Origin: Puccinellia tenuiflora
Taxonomy: Eukaryota; Streptophyta; Magnoliopsida; Poales; Poaceae
Direction: 5' to 3'
Assembly (NCBI GenBank): GCA_012064385.1
Contig: QRDG01000863.1
Span: forward strand, 742,090-806,089
Length of the DNA stretch: 64,000 bases
Below are positions 55,654-64,000 of this stretch, one piece after another. Within the stretch, counting starts at the first letter, position 1. The number at the start of each line of letters is the position of its first letter. The translations under genes were made by a program, and so were the position numbers. The notes under the pieces are model-generated. The model searched no databases. It saw nothing but the letters and a program-made list of their open reading frames with translations, and was not told the DNA's origin.

Positions 55654-56397
55654 CGGATTCGTGCTGTCGTGTGTGTCCACTTGGGTTTGGAATACAGTTC
55701 TTGCTTCTTAGGAGCCAGTAGGAAATTGTGGCTGGATCCTTGGCACGTCGCTACCGTGGGGAAAATCAGGACGACCAGGAAATTACACTGTTCAAACATT
55801 TTGGGGAAACATTGTTCAAACCTTGACCGGGCGGGCAGTGTTCCACACTTCAACTACACCGCTACAATCCTCCACTGTTGTTTTCTCTCAAGAGAATAAA
55901 ATAAAAGAGTATGTTTTATACATTTTAAGCATGAGCCAACGTCTACGTGTATGAGTAAAGCCTAGCCTCGTGTTAGTGAAATGTGGAGTGAAGACAATAA
56001 TATCTATCACTCTACGGTTATTCTATAATGTTGAGTACACCGAGTTGCTGCATGATGCTTTATTGATAGGTGTGTCATGCGAATATATCGATATTCTTTT
56101 CTTATTAAGAGGTTTCTATTCTTTTCTTAATAAAACATGGAGTCAAGCTCTCTTTGGCTTTTATGAGGTTTTTCTACCCTCTCCGGGAAATGCTCTGCAC
56201 CAAATTAAAGCAAAATTGAAGATTTTCTGTATGAGAACTGATCTCGACCATTTTGCTTCGGTGAGGCCCGGGAGACCAAAGATTAGTATGCTACCATCTT
56301 CGGTTGTGAGAGAGCACTAGTACAAACTTGAATTTCATAGACGGAACCTAGAGCCCGGTCAGATATAAATTAAAATGAGGCGTCTTGGAAAGACGCC
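55654..56397. other. 5' flank of the hydrolase gene, otherwise unassigned
   Basis: The first part is the presumed promoter of the minus-strand hydrolase gene; no clear TATA box was seen. A 116-codon plus-strand frame at 55970-56320 shows no recognisable domain. A small hairpin (GGCGTCTT-GGA-AAGACGCC) at 56379-56397 directly abuts the Gypsy LTR. Confidence 0.35.
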
Positions 56398-59300
56398 TGT
56401 AGCGTTCCGACCCCGGAATTATGCGGAGAGACTATGTAATTCACAGGCTATGCTACACAACCGAAGGGCATGGGATTACCGTCCCACGCAACACCTCGAT
56501 CATGCCATAAACACTGGCATAGTTATCAAAGCATAATAAAGAGATCAATACTTGTGTAACAACTGGCACATCACAGACTCTACGACACAAAGATCATATA
56601 GCAACTCATATATGAGAAAGGTACAAAACACACACAGAGGTCACCGGCACATCATTACATCATGCGGAAGCAAGGTAGTTGTCTAGTATAACAAGATCCA
56701 AAATATGGCCTAAGAGGTCTGCATATAAACAAATCTCAGCCAGCTTGTTCCACGACGTCCCAAGCTGCCACCTGGGAACCCCAAATTACTCGTCGACGTC
56801 CACGAAGAACCCACATGTCTACTCGGTGTCGTCCTCCTCTGAAACAAATATATAAGCAGCAAAAAGAGACTGAGTACGACGTACTCGCAAGTTTAGTAGG
56901 GGATATAGGCCCAATGATGACGAAGGCTCTAAATCTGTATAGTAGTTGTTTTGCATAAAGCTAGTTTTCATTTATAAACACATAATTGACTCATGGCATC
57001 AACTACTCAGAATGTTTTTCATAAAGGGGATGAGATAGTAAACTTTTTATCTTCGGTTCTCATAGAACCAAATTGCAGCCAGAAACCACTCATCTCCACC
57101 AAGGCACTCCCTCGAATCACCCTCGAGGAAATGAACCTTTTATCACACGTTGAGTTGCAACCTCTAGCTGCCAAATTTAAATTAATTAGGTTATACTTTT
57201 CTATGAGCTAATCCGCCTTTCCCAAGATTTGTCCATAACCGTGGACACGGCTTTTCGAAAAGATTTACCCTGTAGGGGTGTACTAATTTACCCACCGGTA
57301 CCGTCCGACCCCTTACCTGATCATTTAGCTCTCTTCCTTGGAAAGCCGGCAGGGCGGGCACGGTTAAACCTTTACAATGTATGAGACTATCCAAGGGTCA
57401 TCGTGGCGACAGGACAAGTTTACCCAGCCTATTTCAGCCACTGCCCCATCGCCACATCCTAAACACCACCATTCTCATCGTTTCTTTTCCACCCACACAC
57501 TCACACGCAAATGGAAATAGCAAACTAGAGTACCCTTGGATACGCCCGCACAAATTATTCGGTTAAAGGGGATTCCATATGTCCCCACCGTTGGAAGCAC
57601 GCTCGGTTGTTGGTTCTAGCTAAAAGCACTCTCAGCCTAGGCGGCAAGAACGAGGCAAAACACCATCCCCAGATGGCAACTCATCCAAGCCTTTAAATAA
57701 TTTAATTAAGTACCACAAGCATCCTCCACCTTGTCCGAACATTCCATCAATTTCATAAATCATGGAAATAAATAACGGGCAGCTAAGCATTCTACTAGGC
57801 ATGGCTAAGCATAACTAAGCATTTATATACAACAATTATATCCTTGTCTCAGGCCAACACATCAAACCTATGGTTCATAGGTAGGGATACATGTATTGGT
57901 TCGGGGGAGACATGCATTCATAGGATACTCTAGTATTGGCCAAAAATTGACATAGAACCGAATGCAATATTATGGTGGAGAAAATAATTGTATAAAGCAA
58001 TAGGATGCTAGATGCCAAGAAGGTTAGGTTATCTCTTGCCTTGCTACCGGGGCGTGTCGTACTGCTCGTTGAGATAGGTAGGGGAAACCTTGACTCCGAA
58101 TCTATCGATACCCAAATAATAATAGAAGAACAAATAAATCACACGAAGACAAAGTGCAATGCATACTCATGATGACATGTCAAGTTTATGAATTGATATC
58201 ATCATATAGTTTAACTAATAATATTAAATGGAGTGCCAAATAATTAGTGCAATTATTTGGAAGCAACCCCATATTTAACTTAATGTCCACATTGCTTATA
58301 AATTATTACATTACTAAGAAGTGGCTCAAATATGCATGAACATGACATGACATGATAGGTTTTGTTCTTCCGATCATTTTGGTATCTCATTTGTGATTTT
58401 CCAATTATCGAGGAATAAATAGTGAGTTAAATAATTATTCGAATTTAATTCTTTTAATCAATTAAAGAATAACATCAAAGGAACATTGGTGATCATGATA
58501 TGATATCAGCATGGTTTGATAGCATTTGACATGCTGATCACTTTGATATTTTATTCACAATTTTTGGTTAATTATTCATCGAGTTATGATTTTTCCCGAA
58601 TTAGGTATTATTTATGCCATTTTAATAATTCTTAATAAACAGAAAAAATATTGATTCAAAAGATCATTACAATGATACCAACAGGTAGGGTTTGTTTTTC
58701 TGAACATTTTGGTATATCATTTGCTAAATTTGGACCAATATTTAAATAGTTATCATTTTATTTAATTTATTTTAAATTATCTGTTTTTACTGTTTGGGCC
58801 GGCCTCCAGATCGGCCCAGGCCGGTTTCCAGGCCGGCCTCGTATCCGAGACAGCCGGCCTATTGGCCGGCCCAGACCGGGCACCAGGCCGGTCAAGGGCC
58901 CGAGGATGCCGGCCTCCTAGCCGGGCCACCATCCGAGCCAGCCGGCCTTCTGCCGGCCCAGGCCGACGCCCAGGCCAGGCAAACAACCGAGGCTGCCGGC
59001 CTCCCGGTCGGCCGAGCCGGTCCCCAGGCCGGCGCACGGCAACGGTGGGGCGACGATGATGTACGGCGACCGACGGCGGGAGGAGGAGAGGGGGAGCGGG
59101 AAAAGGTCAAAAAGGGTGCGGTGCTCACCCTAGTTGCTTGGGAGCACTCAACGGTGGCGGGGGTGGACGGCGTTGAAGGAATCGAGGCCGGCGGGCGACG
59201 GCCACGGTTGAGAGGTCGAGGACGAACGCGTCGGCTCCAGGCGACCCCGGCTCGATTCCGTCGGTGGGAAGGGAGAAGAGGATGCAGCGGAGCAGATGGC

Positions 59301-60231
59301 GGCGTCGGCTCGCTTCGGGGAAGCTCCAAATGGCGGCGAATCGACGGCGACGGCGACATCTCCACGGTGGTCACTGCGGGGAAGCTAGGGTGGCTCTCGA
59401 TCCGGAAAAAAAGGGAGGAAGGGGGAGGAGAGAGAGGGGAGTAGGTAGCGACGGGGCAGCCTCCTTATCCTCCCGGGGGCCACGACATTCGGGCAGCATG
59501 GGGACGGCGCGACCGGCAGAGCGGCATGGCGCCAGTGCCGGGCGCCACTGTGGAGAAGAACGCGTTTTTGCGAAAAACCCTGGCTCACATTTAAGTAATT
59601 GCAAACAGGTCCAGCAGCAAACTTTGGTGAATTAAAAGAGGCACTTAAACAGTTTTATAAAATCTGTAAAAATTCATGTGGCCTCCCCTTGACCTGTAGA
59701 AGCTCCACAAAAATTGGGGTGGCAAAATAAAAAAATTTGGACAACATTTGTTCACAGGTTTTAATTATAGTCATATTTGATAATTTCCAAATTATATTTA
59801 TTTGGAGCACTTAAGCATTTCCAAATATAATGAAATTAATCATGGAGGCTCCCAACATATTAATGAAGCTCCCCATAATTTTAGTTTGAATTTTTGGAAT
59901 GTTTAACTTGGGTCCAAAAATAGAATTTGGATTGAACTAATTTTGAATTCTCCATTTTATTCTTTGCTTGGCAAGATTTGAATTTGTCAATTAGCTATAA
60001 TAGTAAACTTGGAACTTCCTGAACAATTTGGAAGTTCATTTAGTTTGTTGCCAAGTTGAGCATTGCATTTGGATTGGAGGTATGGGAAGGTTTGGCTTTC
60101 CCCTTCTTATTGTCTTTGTATGTGCATTGTTAGAAGTAAAAAATTTCAAAGGCATGCCATGATGCAAAGGATGCAAAGCAAAAAGTGGAAAAATTCTTCG
60201 TATTTTTCAGTACCAAGCTGGGGCTGTTACA
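56398..60231 (-). mobile_element. 3' LTR of a Ty3/Gypsy retrotransposon (3.8 kb)
   Basis: The plus-strand edges are TGTAGCGTTCC at 56398 and GCTGTTACA ending at 60231, so on the minus strand it runs TGTAACAGC to CGCTACA. A purine tract (minus AAGGGGGGTAGAAT, 60245-60232) precedes it, as expected between pol and the 3' LTR. At 3834 bp it is a long LTR. It contains a GGCCGG-rich array and a GC-rich block at 59040-59560. The partner LTR lies beyond the window. Confidence 0.75.
58798..59037. repeat. GGCCGG-rich dyad array in the Gypsy LTR
   Basis: More than fifteen GCCGG or GGCCGG motifs in 240 bp, many as CAGGCCGG or GCCGGCCT, spaced 10-20 bases. The boundary to the AT-rich DNA on its left is sharp. 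Long chance open frames cross it. Confidence 0.8.
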
Positions 60232-60267
60232 ATTCTACCCCCCTTACAGGAATATCATCCCGAGATT

Positions 60268-63200
60268 CTAGGCTTGAGTGAAGAAGGCGGGATATTCCTG
60301 TCGAAGACTAGTTTCTCTCTCCCAAGTCGCTTCTTCTTCGGAATGGTTAGACCATTGGATTTTGAGGAACTTGATGGTCTTGTTGCGGGTTTTCCTTTCC
60401 ACTTCATCCAAGATGCAGATAGGATGCTTGCGGTAAGTCAAATCCTCCTGGATGTCCAACACCTCATGATCAACCCCACGGATAGGATCTTTGAAGCAAC
60501 GTCGGAGTTGAGAGACATGAAACACGTCATGTACATCCGGGAAGTTGGAGGGTAGATCGAGTTGGTAGGAGAGATCTCCTCACTTGGCTAGGACGGTGAA
60601 AGGACCAACATAGCGAGGTGCCAATTTTCCCTTTATCCTGAAGCGAGGAACGCCTCGGAGGGGAGAGACTCGAAGATAGGCTTTATCACCGATTTCGTAG
60701 TGAACCTCCTGATGATGCTTATCATAATAGCTCTTTTGTCTGGATTGGGCAATCTTGATATTTTCCCGAATGATACGGACTTTCTCTTCAGCCTCATTGA
60801 TCACATTAGGACCGAAGAGTGGCCTCTCCCTGGTTTCAGACCAATTCAGAGGAGTCCGACATTTTCTCCCATAGAGAACCTCAAAGGGACAATTTGGAGG
60901 CTAGCCTGGTAACTGTTGTTGTAGGAGAACTCGGCGAGGGGGAGATACTTTTCCCAACCCTTACCGAAGGAGATAACACATGCCAGGAGCATGTCCTCAA
61001 GGACTTGGTTCACCCTTTCAGTCTGACCATCAGTTTGAGGGTGATAGGTTGTGCTGAAGTTGAGACGGGTTCCGAGAGCCTTTTGGAAGCTTTGCCAGAA
61101 TTTGGACACAAACAGACTACCACGGTCTGAGATGATCCTCAAAGGAACCCCATGCAAAGGAACAATCCGGACCATATACAGTTCTGCCAGTTTAACAGAA
61201 TTGATATCCTCGCGAACCGGAAGGAAATGGGCGACCTTGGATAGACGATCAATGACTACCCAAATGGCATTGTTACCCTTTGGTGATCTCGAAAAACCGG
61301 TGATGAAATCCATACCAACTTCATCCCATTTCCACTTGGGAATGGCTATGGGGCAAAGGGTACCAGCTGGCCTTTGATGTTCAGCCTTCACTCGGCGACA
61401 GACGTCGCATTCAGCAACATACTTGGCAATTTCTCGCTTCATGCGAGTCCACCAGAATTTGCTGCGGAGGTCTTGGTATATTTTGGTGCTACCAGGATGG
61501 ATGGATATGGGAGACTCATGTGCTTCTTGGAGTATCAACTCCTTGGTATTTCCCCTCTTGGGCACCACCATACGGTCCCAAAAATAGACAACACCGGAGT
61601 CATCAATGGAAAAACACTTGGCCTTCCCACTAGCGATATTCTTTTTGATCTTGCGGATGCCAGCATCATGTTGCTGGGCTGCCTTGATTTCATCCTCAAG
61701 AGTGGATTTGATCTCCAGGTTAGCTAGATATCCGGAGGGAACAATCTCCAGATTCAACCGAGCAAATTCCTCATGGAGAGCAGGTTGTGCCTTTTCAACC
61801 ATCAGAGTGTTGTAGTAGGCCTTGCGACTCAGAGCATCTGCCACGACATTGGCCTTGCCGGGTTGATAGTTGAGGGTCACATCATAGTCCTTGATTAATT
61901 CCAACCATCTTCTCTGTCGGAGATTCAGATCCGACTAGGTGAAGAGATACTTCAGACTTTGATGATCTGAGAAGATCTCGCAACGGTTTCCCAACAGATA
62001 GGGCCTCCATTGCTTCAGAGCATGCACCATGGCAGCAAGCTCTAGATCATGAGTTGGATAGTTGTGCTCGTGTGGTTTGAGTTGGAGAGAAGCATAGGCC
62101 ACCACATGGCCTTCTTGCATTAGCACACAGCCCAAGCCTTGCAAAGAGGCATCACAATAGACGACAAAGTCCTTGGCTGTGTCAGGAAGGACAAGCACAG
62201 GAGTGGTAGTGAGCTTGACCTTGAGAGTTTGGAAACTCTCTTCAGCTTTGTCGTTCCACACAAACTGTTTATTTTTCTTGAGGAGGTCAGTCAGTGCCTT
62301 GGCTATCTTGGAAAAGCCCTCGATGAATCGGCAGTAATAACCCGCCAACCCAAGGAAGCTACAAATGTCTTTGACGGACTTTGGAGTTGGCCAATCCAGG
62401 ATTGCCTGAATCTTGTCGGGTATCACAGCTACTCCAGCAGCTGACACCACATGACCTAGGAATATGAGTTCCTTTAGCCAAAACTCACACTTGGAGAACT
62501 TGGCATAGAGGCGGTGATCTCGAAGCTTGGTCAGAACTAGCCGAAGATGCTCAGCATGCTCTTCTTCGGTTTTGGAGTAGACAAGGATGTCATCAATGTA
62601 AATAATGACGAACTTGTCGAGGTACTCGTGGAATATGGAGTTCATAAGCCTCATGAATGTAGCCGGAGCATTGGTGAGACCAAAGGACATGACGGTATAC
62701 TCATATAGGCCATAACGAGTAGTGAAAGCCATCTTCGGGATATCCTCCTTTCGTATCTTGATCTGATGGTAGCCTAACCTCAGATCCATCTTGGAGAATA
62801 CCATTGCACCAGCTAGTTGATCGAATAGGTCAGTTATTCGGGGAATAGGATACTTGTTCTTGATGGTTACCGCATTCAGAGGGCGGTAATCAACAACCAG
62901 ACGAGGAACATTTGAATCCCTCTTCTTGACAAAGATGACCGGGCAGCCCCAGGGTGAGCTACTAGGCCGAATGAATTCTTTTTCCAGCAGCTCATCAAGT
63001 TACTTCTTCAGCTCACTCAGCTCTTCCGCTGGCATGCAGTACGGCCTTTTGGAAATTGGAGTTGTTCCCAGAACCAATTCAATGACAAACTCCACACTTC
63101 GATCAGGTGGCATGCCAGGCAATTCTTCAGGGAAGACATCGGAGAAATCACACACCACAGCAACCTCATGCATTTCAGGTGGGGTGGTTCCTTCCAGGAA

Positions 63201-63999
63201 ACATAGGCTGATCTCCGGCGAGAGAGGAGTAGCAGCGGATGGAGTTGCGGACGAGGGTGACCAATAACTCACCAGCCCGACGGTTGGGTGGATGACTGTG
63301 ATAGACTTGGCAGCACAGTCTAGGTTGGCCTGATATTTGACCAGCCAGTCCATGCCCAGAATGACATCTAGACTATCTGACTTCAGGGCCATCAACAAGA
63401 ACGGAAAGGACCAATAGCCTATGGTAATCTGGACCTCCTGAGCGATCCATTTAGTGTGCCAACTAGAGCCTGGTGTTTTGACCACTAGCGGGGAGTCCAT
63501 ATTCGCAAACGGTATTTGATGGTTGTGTGCAAAAGCTATGGATATGAATGAATGCGATGCTCCAGAATCAAACAAAACTGAAGTTGGGTAATCATTTATT
63601 CTAAGCGTGCCCATGAGAACACCGGGGTCCTCTTCGACTCCTTCAGCCGAGACGTGGTTCAGGCGGCCACGGCTGACAGTCATGGCCTTGGCGGCTGGTG
63701 TAGAGGGAGCTGGTGCAGGTGTTGTGGTAGCCGGTGCCTTCTGGGGACACTCCCTGGAGTAGTGCCCCGGCTGGCCACAGCTGTAGCAAGTGGGCCTCGG
63801 TGGTGGTGGAGGCAGCTGAGGGCGGAAGCCACTTCCAGCCGCACCCAAGGTCGAGGTAGCTGGGCGAGGCGGAGGTGGCCTGTACCCTGAAGGCCTTGGC
63901 GCGAAGGGTGCACGAGGTACAGCGCTGAAGGGCACAAAGACCCTACACTTCTTGCCCTCAGAAGAAGAGGAGCTCTGGTTGTCCCCTGGAGCTGGCCTC
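60268..63999 (-). pseudogene. Ty3/Gypsy gag-pol, decayed, continues past the window
   Basis: Domains on the minus strand, in order: gag C-terminal part with a CCHC knuckle (CYSCGQPGHYSREC, about 63788-63747); aspartic protease (LFDSGASHSF, near 63569); reverse transcriptase with YIDD (62600-62589); RNase H (YCDASLQGLG); integrase with a zinc-binding part and core (HPQTDGQTERV); and a C-terminal chromodomain-like segment (60525-60268). In-frame stops are at 63002-63000 (TAA), 61937-61935 (TAG) and 60582-60580 (TGA), the first two at places where the family has Gln. A single-base deletion near 60915 shifts the frame. The copy therefore cannot make a functional polyprotein. Domain order with integrase last marks Ty3/Gypsy. 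Confidence 0.85.
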
Positions 64000-64000
64000 T

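Noticed and set aside
58777..59444. Pro/Arg-rich open frames across the GGCCGG array
   Set aside because: Produced by the repeat in several frames of both strands; not coding.

Overview
The window looks like chromosomal DNA of a Triticeae grass (wheat, Aegilops or barley type). The grounds are nested LTR retrotransposons with tRNA-Met or tRNA-Asp-like primer sites, grass Tourist and Stowaway MITEs, PIF/Harbinger, hAT and LINE copies, and two intron/exon-structured plant genes in one small island. No bacterial, plastid, rRNA or tRNA genes were seen. Species assignment is inference.

Layout. 1-6.5 kb: fragments of four LTR elements. A single undetermined base at 2075 sits beside a repeated LTR piece, so a collapsed or mis-joined assembly is possible. 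6.5-12.2 kb: Harbinger-type remnants, a small insertion flanked by 17-bp repeats, a possible cryptic first exon near 9.1-9.44 kb, a 5'-truncated LINE, a foldback MITE and a Stowaway MITE. 12.3-25.7 kb: a tandem direct duplication (A1, A2). A2 is interrupted by a complete non-autonomous Gypsy-type element (16376-23204, target duplication ATGAG). 26.2-38.9 kb: a non-autonomous Copia-type element on the minus strand, arranged LTR - gag - long noncoding region - LTR - truncated second gag, with a hAT element inside one LTR. 39.6-45.8 kb: a TIR element, a LINE 3' end, and a nearly intact PIF/Harbinger transposon with a Myb/SANT-like ORF and a transposase broken by one nonsense codon.

46.0-55.7 kb is the gene island. 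It holds a single-exon HD-Zip class I homeodomain gene on the plus strand, and convergent to it an eight-exon alpha/beta-hydrolase gene of the EMB8/YheT family on the minus strand. A Tourist-like MITE lies in the HD-Zip promoter and a non-LTR retroposon lies in intron 2 of the hydrolase. 56.4-64 kb: the 3.8-kb 3' LTR and decayed gag-pol of a Ty3/Gypsy element that runs off the right edge.

Most interesting pattern. At least four different LTRs carry a cluster of short dyad-symmetric motifs on the upstream side of their putative TATA box. Related Copia-type LTRs keep the same flanks (a CAACCGTTGG dyad and a TATA-like box) but carry different dyad cores: CCGGAATTTCCGG in one, GCGGTACTACCGC in two others. 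Two other LTRs carry CCTCGCGAGG-type clusters, and a Gypsy LTR carries a GGCCGG cluster. This suggests interchangeable promoter-proximal dyad cassettes; function is untested.
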